A stretch of DNA of 64,000 nucleotides from Saccharopolyspora thermophila (GTDB lineage Bacteria > Actinomycetota > Actinomycetes > Mycobacteriales > Pseudonocardiaceae), in the NCBI RefSeq assembly GCF_014646075.1, contig NZ_BMMT01000005.1:186001-250000 (forward strand), read 5' to 3'. The position numbers were made by a program, and so were the translations under genes. Under the pieces are notes generated by a model. It ran no database searches. It saw only the letters and a list, made by a program, of their open reading frames with translations, and had not been told where the DNA came from. Every line of letters begins with the position of its first letter. Within the stretch, counting starts at the first letter, position 1. This document shows positions 53,186 through 61,676 of this stretch, piece after piece.

Positions 53186-54394
53186 TCAGGCGATGTGACG
53201 GCCGGATATGGCCCTGGCCACCACTAACTGTTGGATCTGCTCGGTGCCTTCAAAAATGTCGTAGATCTTGGCGTCGCGGTGCATCCGCTCCACCGGGAAC
53301 TCGCGGGTGTAGCCGTTACCGCCGAGGATCTGGATGGCCCGCTCGGTCACCCAGGTGGCCACCCGGCCCGCCTTCAGCTTGGACATCGAGCCCTCGCCCG
53401 CGGTGAAGCCGCCGTTGCGGCCCAGCCATGCCGCTCGCCACACCAGCAGGCGCGCCGCGTCGATCTCCATGCGCATGTCGGCCAGGGTGAACGCGATCGA
53501 CTGGTTCTCGATGATCGGCCGGCCGAAGGTCTCCCGCTGCTGCGCGTACTCCAGCGCGGTCTCGTAGGCGGCCCGCGCGATGCCCACCGCCTGCGCGCCC
53601 ACGGTCGGGCGGGACAGCTCGAAGGTCTTCATCGCGGCCTGGCTGTTGGCCTTGGTTCCCTCCCGGGCGCGGGCCAGCCGCTCGTCCAGCTTCTCCCTGC
53701 CGCCCAGCAGGCAGCGGCCGGGGATGCGGACGTCGTCGAGGAACACGTCCGCGGTGTGCGAGGCGCGCAGGCCGTGCTTGCGGATCTTGCCGGGCGACTC
53801 CAGGCCCTTCGTGCCGGGTGGCACGACGAACGCGGCCTGTCCGCGCGAACCGAGCTCCGGGTCCACCACGGCCTGCACCACGTGCACGTTGGCGATGCCG
53901 CCGTTGGTCGCCCACGCCTTCTGCCCGTTGAGCACCCACTCGTCGGTGGCCTCGTCGTAGACCGCGCGGGTGCGCATCGCCGCGACGTCGGATCCGGCGC
54001 CGGGCTCGGAGGAGCAGAACGCCGCGACCTTCGGGTCGTCGGCGTCGCCGTAGCACTGCGGCACCCACTCGGCGAGCTGGTCGGGCGTGCCCGCGGCGAA
54101 GATCCCCGCGACGGCGAGGGTGGTGCCGAAGATCGCCATGCCGATGCCGCCGTCACCCCAGAACAGCTCCTCGTTGGCGATCGGCAGCGACAGGCCCGTG
54201 TCGTCGGCCCAGAAGGTGGCCAGTGTCTCGAAGCCGTAGAGCCCGATCCTGGCGGCCTCCTGGATGATCGGCCACGGGGTTTCCTCGCGCTCGTCCCACT
54301 CCCGCGCGGCCGGTCGGATGACCTGCTCGGCGAAGCCGTGCACCCAGTCGCGCAGTTCCCGGTGCTCCTCGCTCAGTTCCAGGGAGAATGTCAT
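53186..54394 (-). CDS. Acyl-CoA dehydrogenase
   Basis: 402 aa with the three-part family build: N-terminal helices, middle beta domain (FCSSEPGAGSDVAAMRTRA, KAWATNGGIANVHVV) and C-terminal helical domain ending with QILGGNGYTREFPVERMHRDAKI and YDIFEGTEQI (catalytic Glu near 382). It oxidises an acyl-CoA with FAD. The SCP2 gene is 10 bp upstream, so they form an operon facing away from a TetR gene. Its last 27 codons are a replaced copy brought by the neighbouring island. Confidence 0.94.
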   Translation of the reverse strand: MTFSLELSEEHRELRDWVHGFAEQVIRPAAREWDEREETPWPIIQEAARIGLYGFETLATFWADDTGLSLPIANEELFWGDGGIGMAIFGTTLAVAGIFAAGTPDQLAEWVPQCYGDADDPKVAAFCSSEPGAGSDVAAMRTRAVYDEATDEWVLNGQKAWATNGGIANVHVVQAVVDPELGSRGQAAFVVPPGTKGLESPGKIRKHGLRASHTADVFLDDVRIPGRCLLGGREKLDERLARAREGTKANSQAAMKTFELSRPTVGAQAVGIARAAYETALEYAQQRETFGRPIIENQSIAFTLADMRMEIDAARLLVWRAAWLGRNGGFTAGEGSMSKLKAGRVATWVTERAIQILGGNGYTREFPVERMHRDAKIYDIFEGTEQIQQLVVARAISGRHIA

Positions 54395-54404
54395 GGCCGT
54401 CCTG

Positions 54405-54956
54405 TCATGCCTTGGGGATCTGGAACAGCTTGCTCAGGCCCGCGGCGAAGCCGAGATCACCGGCGACCCTGAGCCTGCCCGTCATGAACAGCATGGGCGC
54501 CGAGGCGTTGCCGGAGGCCAGTTTCAAAAAATCCGCGGGCGGCACGGTGATCGTCACGCGCGGCGCGTGGTGCGGGTCCTTGTTCACCTCGCACCGGCCG
54601 TCGGCCAGTACGCACTCGTAGCGCAGCAGGTCGTCGCCGGTGCCGATGCGCCAGCGCACCACGGCCTCGGTCCGGCCCGCCCGGTCCGGCTGGTAGTGCT
54701 CGCCCATCCGGCGGAACACCTCGTCGAGGATGCGTTCGCGCAGTTCGGGGCGTGCCATGACGGCCTGGATCTGGTCGTCGGAAGCGCGCGAGATCAGCCG
54801 CGCGAACTGCTCGGGGCGCAGCGCGCCGAGGTTCGCCTCGCCACTTCCGGCGACTTCGGAGGCTGCTTCCAGCAGGGCGACGAACTCCTCCGTGTCGACC
54901 TTCTTCGGGTCGAGCTCGCCGAGCGCGGCGATCGGGTTGGATGCGGGTTGCGGCAT
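54405..54956 (-). CDS. SCP2 sterol-binding domain protein
   Basis: 183 aa. The N-terminus is helical; the SCP2 domain is at about 65-180 (VVRWRIGTGDDLLRYECVLADGRCEV...PPADFLKLASGNASAPMLFMTGRLRVAGDLGFAAGLSKLF). It probably binds a lipid or acyl-CoA and hands it to the dehydrogenase encoded 10 bp downstream. ATG 54956 has GGGAGGGG upstream. A TetR-type operator overlaps its promoter. Confidence 0.9.
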   Translation of the reverse strand: MPQPASNPIAALGELDPKKVDTEEFVALLEAASEVAGSGEANLGALRPEQFARLISRASDDQIQAVMARPELRERILDEVFRRMGEHYQPDRAGRTEAVVRWRIGTGDDLLRYECVLADGRCEVNKDPHHAPRVTITVPPADFLKLASGNASAPMLFMTGRLRVAGDLGFAAGLSKLFQIPKA

Positions 54957-54972
54957 CAGGCCCCTCCCTTAC

Positions 54973-54987
54973 CTACTCATGAGTAAG
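54973..54987. promoter_or_regulatory. Putative TetR operator, site 1
   Basis: CTACTCATGAGTAAG lies in the 119-bp divergent region between the SCP2 gene and the tetR gene. It matches site 2 at 57946-57959 under the pattern CTACYCRTGRGTARG. The central ACTCATGAGT is a perfect palindrome. Confidence 0.6.
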
Positions 54988-55075
54988 TCTACGGACCAGT
55001 AGGTTCGCTGACAAGTGCGCGGAATCGATCTGGTCTGATCTAGCCTGACCGGAAAGGACCAGCGTTAGAGGAGAA

Positions 55076-55735
55076 ATGGTCGATCGTCAGGACAGCGACC
55101 GCCCCCGGACGCGGCGCCTGCCGCGGGCGGTGCGCGAGCGGCAGATCCTGGACGCCGCGGTCGAGGTCTTCGCCACGCACGGCTTCCACAACGCCTCGAT
55201 GGACGAGATCGCCGATGTCGCCGGCATCTCCAAGCCGATGCTCTACGCCTACCTCGGCGCCAAGGACGAGCTGTTCGTCGCCTGCATCCGGCGCGAGGCC
55301 ACCCGGCTGATCGAGGCGATCGGCGCGGCCGTGGAGGCCGGGCTCAGCCCCGCCGAGCAGCTGTGGCGGGGACTGCAGGTGTTCTTCGAGTACGTGCAGC
55401 ACAACCAGTCCGGCTGGGCCGTGCTGCACCGGCAGGCCAACCTCCAGGGCGAGCCGTTCGTCAGCGAGCTGTCGCAGTGGCGGGAGCGTGCGACACGCCT
55501 GATCGCGGCGCTGCTGGCGCAGGCCACGGTGGACTCGGCACAGCCCATGCGGGTCGAGCAGACCGAGCCGTTCGCGGCCGCCCTCGTCGGCGCCGGGGAG
55601 GCGCTGGTGGAGTGGTGGCTGCACAACCCCGAGCACACCGCGGACGGCATGGCGATGCGGCTGATGAACATGGTCTGGATGGGCTTCGGAGACCTCGTTG
55701 AGGGCCGCTCGTGGTCACCCGGGAACGCGCGCTGA
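55076..55735 (+). CDS. TetR/AcrR family transcriptional regulator
   Basis: 219 aa. The TetR HTH is at about 17-65 (ILDAAVEVFATHGFHNASMDEIADVAGISKPMLYAYLGAKDELF); the ligand-binding domain follows. It sits between the acyl-CoA dehydrogenase/SCP2 operon and the HtdX/FabG4/FadA2 genes and probably represses both through shared palindromes in their promoters, with an acyl-CoA as likely ligand. AGAGGAGAA precedes ATG 55076. Its end overlaps the converging MaoC gene by 21 bp. Confidence 0.93.
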   Translation: MVDRQDSDRPRTRRLPRAVRERQILDAAVEVFATHGFHNASMDEIADVAGISKPMLYAYLGAKDELFVACIRREATRLIEAIGAAVEAGLSPAEQLWRGLQVFFEYVQHNQSGWAVLHRQANLQGEPFVSELSQWRERATRLIAALLAQATVDSAQPMRVEQTEPFAAALVGAGEALVEWWLHNPEHTADGMAMRLMNMVWMGFGDLVEGRSWSPGNAR

Positions 55736-56554
55736 CCCCAGCAGGTGCGGTTTCCCCGACCGGGAGCGCAGCGCGAAGTCCCACCCCGCGTCCACCCGCC
55801 GGGCGGCGAAGTCCACCGTGGCGGGCAGCAGCAGCGGTGCGCGGAACTCCACCGCCACCGCGCACGCCGCGGACAACCGCTCCGCGAAGGCCGCCAGGCA
55901 GCGCGCTTTCGACCACATGCCGTGCGCGATGGCGCGGCGGAAGCCGAACGCCCTGGCCGGCAACGAATGCAGGTGGATGGGGTTGCGGTCGCCCGACACC
56001 GCCGCGTACCGGCGGCCGGTGTCGCCGGGAACCCGCCAGGTCGCCGTCGGTTCCCCGGCCAGGTCCGGCCGCCGGTCCGCCCCGCCCTTCCCGGACGCCT
56101 CGCCGCGGCGCAGGTAGGTGCTCACCTCCCGCCACACCACCTCGCCACCGAGGCTGGTCTCCGTGATGACGTCGAACTGCCGCCCTTTCGGGTGCGGCCG
56201 CAGGTCCGCCACCCGCACCCGTTGCGTCAGCACGTCGGTCACCAGTAGCGGCCGCCGCTGCTCGATGGTGTTGGCCACGTGCACCAGGCCGACCAGTGGG
56301 AACGGGAAATCCGGGTCGGTCATCAGCCGCAGTGACAGGCCGAAGCCCAACACGTGCGGGTAGGTGATCGGCAGCTCGTCGCGCAGCCCGAAGCCGCACA
56401 CCCGCGCGTAGTCGGCGAGGTGCTCGCGGTCGATCTCGATGTCGCGGCGCACGTACTCGGTGCCGGGCAGCTGGTCGCCGCGCCGGCCCGGCCCGGTGGC
56501 CACGGCCCTGACATACAGCGCGGAAAGCTTCGGTGTGGTGCTCACTTCCGGCAT
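55715..56554 (-). CDS. MaoC-like double-hotdog dehydratase (HtdX-like)
   Basis: 279 aa with two hotdog folds. The second carries the hydratase-2 motif: Asp189-x-NP-x-His194 (SGDRNPIHLH) and IAHG at 209-212. It should hydrate or dehydrate 3-hydroxyacyl-thioesters. It follows the FabG4-like gene on the same strand by 21 bp; the order matches M. tuberculosis Rv0241c (htdX), Rv0242c (fabG4), Rv0243 (fadA2). Together they would act on 3-oxoacyl and 3-hydroxyacyl thioesters. Confidence 0.9.
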   Translation of the reverse strand: MPEVSTTPKLSALYVRAVATGPGRRGDQLPGTEYVRRDIEIDREHLADYARVCGFGLRDELPITYPHVLGFGLSLRLMTDPDFPFPLVGLVHVANTIEQRRPLLVTDVLTQRVRVADLRPHPKGRQFDVITETSLGGEVVWREVSTYLRRGEASGKGGADRRPDLAGEPTATWRVPGDTGRRYAAVSGDRNPIHLHSLPARAFGFRRAIAHGMWSKARCLAAFAERLSAACAVAVEFRAPLLLPATVDFAARRVDAGWDFALRSRSGKPHLLGSARVPG

Positions 56555-56575
56555 CGCGAGGTTCTCCGTTTCCGA

Positions 56576-57904
56576 TCAGGCGCCGAGGAGGCTCTGGCCG
56601 CAGACCCGCACCACGTTGCCGTTCACGCCGGCCGAGGCGGGGTTGGCGAACCAGGCGATGGTCTCCGCGACGTCCACCGGCAGCCCGCCCTGGGACATGC
56701 TGTTCATCCGGCGCCCCGCCTCGCGCACGAACAGCGGGACCGCCGCGGTCATCCGGGTCTCGATGAAGCCCGGCGCCACCGCGTTGATCGTCGCGCCGCG
56801 ACCGGCCGCGATCCCGGCGGTGGCCTGCACGTGCCCGATCACGCCCGCCTTGGACGCCGCGTAGTTGGTCTGGCCGACGTTCCCGGCGATGCCGCTGATC
56901 GAGGCGACGCCGACGAACCGGGTGGGCCGGACCGGCGCGAAGTCGGCCAGCAGGAACTCGTTGATCCGTTCCTGGGCGGTCAGGTTGACCGCGAGCACCG
57001 CGTCCCACTGCTGCCGGGTCATGCGGCCGAGCGTCTTGTCCCGGGTGATGCCCGCGTTGTGCACCACCACGTCCAGGCGGCCGTGGCGTTGCGCGCAGTG
57101 CTCGGCGATGCGGTTCGCGGCGTCCTCGGCGGTGATGTCCAGCTGGAGCGCGGACCCGCTGATGCGGTTGGCCACCTCGGCCAGCGCACCGCCCTGCGCG
57201 GGCACGTCGAGGCACACCACGTGCGCACCGTCGCGGGCCAGCGTCTCGGCGATGGCCTCGCCGATGCCCCGCGACGCGCCGGTGACCAGCGCGACCTGGC
57301 CGCGCAGTGGCTTCTCCCAGTCGACCCGCGGGATCTCGGCCGCGCCGATCCGGATCACCTGCCCGGACACGTACGCGGACTTCGCCGAGAGCAGGAACCG
57401 CAGCGTCGACTCCACCGCGTTCTCGGCACCCTCTGCGACGTGCACCAGCTGGGCGGTCGCGCCGCGCCTGAGCTCCTTGCCGACGCTGCGGACGAATCCC
57501 TCCAGCGCGCGCTGCGCGGCGGACACCCGCGGGTCGTGGTGCCGCGGGGTGCCGAGCACGATCACCCGGCCGCAGCGGTCGACCTGCCGGATCACGGGCC
57601 CGAAGAAGTCGTACAGCTCGTGCAGACGCGTACTGCTGTCGATGCCGGTCGCGTCGAAGACCAGCGCGGCGTAGCGCTCGCCGTCGACCGGCGTGCCGTG
57701 CACCTTCGCCTGGACGGCGTCGACGGTGGCGGTGATCGCCGCGCCAAGCCGGGAACCCGCCGCGCCGCCGACCAGCACCGGACCGGCGACGATCGGCTCG
57801 CCCGGCTGGTGGCGCCGCAGCGGCGTCGGAATGGGCAGGCCGAGCCGCCGGGCGATGTGCCGCCCGAACGGGGACGAGGTGAACTGCTGGTACCGGTCGG
57901 CCAT
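56576..57904 (-). CDS. fabG4: High-molecular-weight 3-oxoacyl-ACP/CoA reductase (FabG4-like)
   Basis: 442 aa, the long FabG type. The N-terminal flavodoxin-like domain (about 35-190) lacks an active site. The C-terminal SDR domain has the cofactor motif TGASRGIG at 208-215, Ser335, and Tyr348-x3-Lys352 (NYAASKAG). It reduces 3-oxoacyl thioesters with NADH in the Rv0242c family. GGGAG precedes ATG 57904. It is divergent from fadA2 over a 153-bp region that has a TetR-type operator. Confidence 0.92.
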   Translation of the reverse strand: MADRYQQFTSSPFGRHIARRLGLPIPTPLRRHQPGEPIVAGPVLVGGAAGSRLGAAITATVDAVQAKVHGTPVDGERYAALVFDATGIDSSTRLHELYDFFGPVIRQVDRCGRVIVLGTPRHHDPRVSAAQRALEGFVRSVGKELRRGATAQLVHVAEGAENAVESTLRFLLSAKSAYVSGQVIRIGAAEIPRVDWEKPLRGQVALVTGASRGIGEAIAETLARDGAHVVCLDVPAQGGALAEVANRISGSALQLDITAEDAANRIAEHCAQRHGRLDVVVHNAGITRDKTLGRMTRQQWDAVLAVNLTAQERINEFLLADFAPVRPTRFVGVASISGIAGNVGQTNYAASKAGVIGHVQATAGIAAGRGATINAVAPGFIETRMTAAVPLFVREAGRRMNSMSQGGLPVDVAETIAWFANPASAGVNGNVVRVCGQSLLGA

Positions 57905-57945
57905 GGCGCACTCCCGCGAAGTTCGGTGATCGCTCGACGCATAAG

Positions 57946-57959
57946 CTACCCGTGGGTAG
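57946..57959. promoter_or_regulatory. Putative TetR operator, site 2
   Basis: CTACCCGTGGGTAG, a perfect 14-bp palindrome, lies in the divergent fabG4/fadA2 promoter region. It matches site 1 at 54973-54987, so one regulator probably controls both regions. Confidence 0.65.
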
Positions 57960-58057
57960 GTTAGGCGTCGAGCGGATCGGGTACGACCGCAGGTCGCGGC
58001 GCGCGACCACCGGCACCGAGGGTTCCGCGTCGACAGGCAACGACAGGGAGACAAGCC

Positions 58058-59338
58058 ATGGCCACCGTTCGGCGAGTCGCGATCATCGGCGGCAACCGGA
58101 TCCCGTTCGCGCGGGCCGGCGGCCCCTACCGCCGCGCCGGCAACCAGGACATGCTCACCGCCGCCCTCGACGGCCTGGTCGCCCGGTTCGGCCTGCAGGG
58201 CGAGTTGGTCGGCGAGTTCGTCGCCGGTGCCGTGCTCAAGCACAGCCGCGACTTCAACCTGGCGCGCGAGGTGGTGCTCGGCTCCCGGCTCGACCCACGC
58301 ACCCCCGCGCACGACGTGCAGATGGCCTGCGCGACCGGCCTGGAGTCGGTGGTGTCGGTGGCCAACAAGATCGCCCTCGGCCAGCTCGAATCCGGCATCG
58401 CCGGCGGCGTCGACACGACCAGCGACGCGCCGATCGCGCTCAACGACGACCTGCGCCGCGTGCTGCTGCGCGCCAACCACGCCAGGACCGCAGCCGAGCG
58501 GATCAAGGCGCTGACCGGTGTCCGCCCGCGGCACCTGGTGCCGGAGATCCCGCGCAACGCCGAACCCCGCACCGGCCTGTCGATGGGCGAGCACGCCGCC
58601 CGCACCGCGCTGGCCTGGGAGATCAGCCGCGAGGCGCAGGACGAGTTCACCGCGCGCAGCCATCAGCGGCTCGCCGCCGCCTACGAGCGCGGCTTCTTCG
58701 ACGACCTGCTCACCCCGTTCCAGGGCCTGACCCGTGACCAGAACCTGCGGCCGGACAGCTCAGTGGAGAAGCTGGCCCAGCTCAGGCCGGTGTTCGGCCG
58801 CGGCGAGCGCGCGACCATGACCGCGGGCAACTCGACCCCGCTGTCCGACGGCGCGTCCACCGTGCTGCTGGCCAGCGAGGAGTGGGCGGCGCAGCGGCGG
58901 CTGCCAGTGCTGGCCTACCTCGGCGACGTGGTGCCCGCGGCCGTCGACCACGTCAGCGGCGACGAGGGCCTGCTGATGGCACCGGCCTACGCGGTGCCGC
59001 GGCTGCTCGACCGGACCGGGCTGGAGCTGGGCGACTTCGACTTCTACGAGATCCACGAGGCGTTCGCCTCGCAGGTGCTGGTGACGCTCAAGGCGTGGCA
59101 GGACCCGGAGTTCTGCCAGCAGCGGCTCGGCCGGGACAAGCCGCTGGGTGAGATCGACCCGGCGAAACTCAACGTGAACGGCTCGTCCCTGGCGGCCGGG
59201 CACCCGTTCGCCGCCACCGGCGGCCGGATCGTGGCGACCCTGGCGAAGCTCCTCGCCGAGAAGGGCTCCGGCCGTGGCCTGATCTCCATCTGTGCGGCAG
59301 GCGGCCAGGGCCTGACGGCCATTCTCGAACGCCCCTGA
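58058..59338 (+). CDS. fadA2: Acetyl-CoA acetyltransferase (thiolase, FadA2-like)
   Basis: 426 aa with the full thiolase active site: nucleophile Cys91 in QMACATGLES, His333 in YEIHEAFASQ and Cys412 in SICAAGGQG. It cleaves or forms 3-oxoacyl-CoA. It is divergent from the FabG4-like gene, as Rv0243 is from Rv0242c in M. tuberculosis. GGGAGA precedes ATG 58058. Confidence 0.94.
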   Translation: MATVRRVAIIGGNRIPFARAGGPYRRAGNQDMLTAALDGLVARFGLQGELVGEFVAGAVLKHSRDFNLAREVVLGSRLDPRTPAHDVQMACATGLESVVSVANKIALGQLESGIAGGVDTTSDAPIALNDDLRRVLLRANHARTAAERIKALTGVRPRHLVPEIPRNAEPRTGLSMGEHAARTALAWEISREAQDEFTARSHQRLAAAYERGFFDDLLTPFQGLTRDQNLRPDSSVEKLAQLRPVFGRGERATMTAGNSTPLSDGASTVLLASEEWAAQRRLPVLAYLGDVVPAAVDHVSGDEGLLMAPAYAVPRLLDRTGLELGDFDFYEIHEAFASQVLVTLKAWQDPEFCQQRLGRDKPLGEIDPAKLNVNGSSLAAGHPFAATGGRIVATLAKLLAEKGSGRGLISICAAGGQGLTAILERP

Positions 59339-59444
59339 CCAGCGGCCTCCCGCGTGCCGGGCCGATTCGCAGCCGCCACCTGACGAGGGTGCCGGGCGAG
59401 GAGATCACAGTGCCGCGCCGCGCCGATGCGGTCAGTCTCGGGGG

Positions 59445-60044
59445 ATGCCGGTCGAAGAGAGCGGCGGTCGGGTGCTCGCCCTGTCCGACGGCGTCTTCGC
59501 GATCGCGGCGACGCTGCTCGCGCTCGACCTCCGCGTGCCCGAGGGGCTGGACAGCCGAGGGGTGCACGAGGCGCTGCGCGCTCTGGTCCCGTCGCTGTTC
59601 GGCTACGCGATCGCGTTCCTGGTCATCGGGGTGCTGTGGCTGGGACACCACGACCTGTTCGCCGGGATGCGCCGGATCGGGCGGGGTGTCGCCGCGGTGA
59701 ACGTGGTGCTGCTCGGCTTCGTCGCGCTGCTGCCGTTCCCGTCGTCGATGCTGGCCGACTACGGCGACGAGCCGCTGGTGGTCATCTGCTACGCGGCCGA
59801 CGTCGCCGCGATCGCGATGGCGCAGCTGCTCATCGTGGCGATCGCCCGCCGCGCCGGCGACTCCCGCGGTCCGGCGCTGTCGGCGTTCGGGCCGTCCGCG
59901 GTCACGGCGGGGGTCTTCGTCCTGTCGATGCCGGTGGCACTGGTCAGCCCGCAGTGGGCCCCGCTCTGCTGGCTCCTGCTGGTCCCGGCACACGCCGTGC
60001 TCACCCGGATCGAGAAGCCCGGAACCAGCACCACTGAAGGGTGA
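59445..60044 (+). CDS. TMEM175-family (DUF1211) potassium channel-like protein
   Basis: 199 aa with six hydrophobic helices. Helix 1 carries the family filter-lining signature in the form LSDGVFAIAATLLALDL, normally FSDxVxAIxxTLL. Bacterial members form tetrameric potassium-permeable channels. The first residue of the motif is Leu, not Phe. GGGG sits immediately before ATG 59445, so the start is somewhat uncertain. Confidence 0.85.
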   Translation: MPVEESGGRVLALSDGVFAIAATLLALDLRVPEGLDSRGVHEALRALVPSLFGYAIAFLVIGVLWLGHHDLFAGMRRIGRGVAAVNVVLLGFVALLPFPSSMLADYGDEPLVVICYAADVAAIAMAQLLIVAIARRAGDSRGPALSAFGPSAVTAGVFVLSMPVALVSPQWAPLCWLLLVPAHAVLTRIEKPGTSTTEG

Positions 60045-60273
60045 CGTAGGACACATGTGGGCGGGCGTGTAACAGGCCGAGGGTGGGCGTCGATATGCCA
60101 GGTGACCCCGCGGTGCTGTCGGACCCCCGACCTGGCAGCATCGCGGGGCTTTCCAATTCCGGCGCTTCCGCCGATATCGGGCACCTCGCCCATCCACCAC
60201 GATCAACCCGCAGATCCGGACGGTTGTTCCCGCATGCCCCGGACTGCCCGTCGCCCACCGAGGAGAAGCCGAG

Positions 60274-60354
60274 ATGGAAGTCCTGATCGTCCTGGTTGGA
60301 ACCCTGGTCCCCACCCTGGCAGCCACGGCCTACTACCTCACCGACCGCCGCTGA
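60274..60354 (+). CDS. 26-aa membrane microprotein
   Basis: The frame ATG...TGA encodes one hydrophobic helix (MEVLIVLVGTLVPTLAATAYY) ending LTDRR. The strong GAGGAG lies 8 nt upstream, and its length fits a single-pass membrane microprotein. Too short for similarity to prove anything; it stands alone between the TMEM175 gene and a converging hypothetical gene. Confidence 0.5.
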   Translation: MEVLIVLVGTLVPTLAATAYYLTDRR

Positions 60355-60359
60355 CCCGC

Positions 60360-61022
60360 TCAGGGCGGCGGTAGCAACACGCCGACCTCGGCCGCGGCGT
60401 CCAGGAGTTCCGGATTCGGAGTTCCGCGCACGGGTGCTGCTTCGGCGCGGACGAACAGCGTCTTCTTCACGTCGGACGCGTAGTGCTCGCCGGTGAAGGA
60501 CACCCCCTGCGCGGCGAGCAGGTGGTGCCCGAGCGCGGTGACGTCACCGGTGCCGTCCCGGTAGTCGAGTCTGTCCAGCCTGCGTGCCTGGCGAGCGGTG
60601 GGCATGCGGACCCAGGCGATCGACACGACAATGCTGTCGCCGCTCTCGTCCTCCAACGGCACCAACGTCCTGGTGAGCGACCGGCACGGGTTGCGGACAA
60701 AGAACTCCTGCACCTGGCCGAAGGAGTGCACGACGCAGTCGACGTGGTGCTCGATCGATGGCTGCCGCTTGAGGCGCAGCCGCATCCGCTGCCACGCCTT
60801 GTCCTGCTGGCCGTTGCGCGCGGACTGCTTGGCGTGGCTGGTGCGGACGGCCAGGCTCTCGCCCACCGCCGAACCGGCGGCGCCGGTGGTGGCGGCACCA
60901 CCACCGGAGTAGGCCGCGATCGCCAACGCCGTCGCCCCAGCGGCGACCGCGACACCGCCGCGCCCCTCCCGGCCAGTGATCGGGTACTTCGTTCCATCAG
61001 GACGCGAACGGAATTCGACCAC
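60360..61022 (-). CDS. Hypothetical protein with Ala/Gly-rich hydrophobic segment
   Basis: 220 aa from GTG 61022, which has AAAGGAGGAG 9 nt upstream. The ATG at 61058 lacks a ribosome-binding site. It has one hydrophobic Gly/Ala-rich stretch (VAVAAGATALAIAAY) near residue 25-40, then a soluble domain with HHVDCVVHSFGQVQEFFVRNPCRSLTRTLVPLED and WVRMPTARQARRLDRLD. Two Cys are present. I do not recognise the family; its layout suggests a membrane-associated conserved actinobacterial protein. Confidence 0.65.
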   Translation of the reverse strand: MVEFRSRPDGTKYPITGREGRGGVAVAAGATALAIAAYSGGGAATTGAAGSAVGESLAVRTSHAKQSARNGQQDKAWQRMRLRLKRQPSIEHHVDCVVHSFGQVQEFFVRNPCRSLTRTLVPLEDESGDSIVVSIAWVRMPTARQARRLDRLDYRDGTGDVTALGHHLLAAQGVSFTGEHYASDVKKTLFVRAEAAPVRGTPNPELLDAAAEVGVLLPPP

Positions 61023-61054
61023 TTCCTGGGCTCCTCCTTTCGGCGCAGCGCTGA

Positions 61055-61486
61055 TCATGGTCGGTTCGCGTCCAGCCGGCAGGTATCCGTGCGCAGTTCA
61101 CCCGTTAAGACCAAAAACAGTCCGGGTGGCCCGTTTCCGCCACTGACCGTCCGTCGGCGGGAAGGACAGGACATGCGTCGGTCCAGATGTTTGCGTGCGG
61201 CGCCTCGAGCGTCGGCGTGATCACTTCGGCGATCTCCCGTCGCAGGCGTCCTCGTGTTCGCAGAGCTTCTAAAGGTCAGGCTCCTGATGTCCGCACCGGT
61301 AGCAACTGTGACTGAGCCGGGCTCTCCACTTCTCGAGCGACTCACCGCGGCGGCGGAGCATGTGGGGGCCGGATCGTGCTGGGCGTGTTCTTCCGGCTCT
61401 TTTCCGAGGTAGACGCGGACACGTCGGCGTTCCCTTTCCCTCCGCTGGCGGCGTTGGCGCCACCATCGCGACAAGTAACCCCACAT
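61055..61486 (-). CDS. Uncertain hypothetical protein with basic N-terminus
   Basis: 143 codons from ATG 61486 (GGGAGGG upstream). The first 45 residues (MWGYLSRWWRQRRQRRERERRRV...) look like a short membrane-proximal basic peptide. The rest has weak codon bias, so the true gene may be shorter or frameshifted. No family is recognised. Confidence 0.35.
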   Translation of the reverse strand: MWGYLSRWWRQRRQRRERERRRVRVYLGKEPEEHAQHDPAPTCSAAAVSRSRSGEPGSVTVATGADIRSLTFRSSANTRTPATGDRRSDHADARGAARKHLDRRMSCPSRRRTVSGGNGPPGLFLVLTGELRTDTCRLDANRP

Positions 61487-61676
61487 CAGAAGGCCCTCCC
61501 CGATTCCTTGGAGGGACAGCCCCCGCCGACCGGTCAGGGGAAAGACTGGCTCCTGCCACAAAGGGAGTCACAGTCACGATCAACGGGGACCGTCCGATGC
61601 GTAGCATCGGAGCTACGCACGGTAAGCAGTAGGGTTTGACTGTTCACAGGTGTTCACAGTCGTGGGCGGGTGCCGG

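Larger units (their letters stand above)
50961..53270. mobile_element. Small genomic island at the 3' end of an acyl-CoA dehydrogenase gene
   Basis: The island is bounded by the 85-bp diverged direct repeats (50961-51045 and 53186-53270), with an inner pair of 26-bp identical repeats (51144-51169 and 53151-53176). It carries the helical protein, deaminase toxin and Imm1 genes. No integrase or transposase is visible, so it is either a degenerate integrative element or one mobilised in trans. The longest identical run in the outer repeats is about 19-20 nt (about 51008-51027), a plausible crossover core. Confidence 0.65.
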
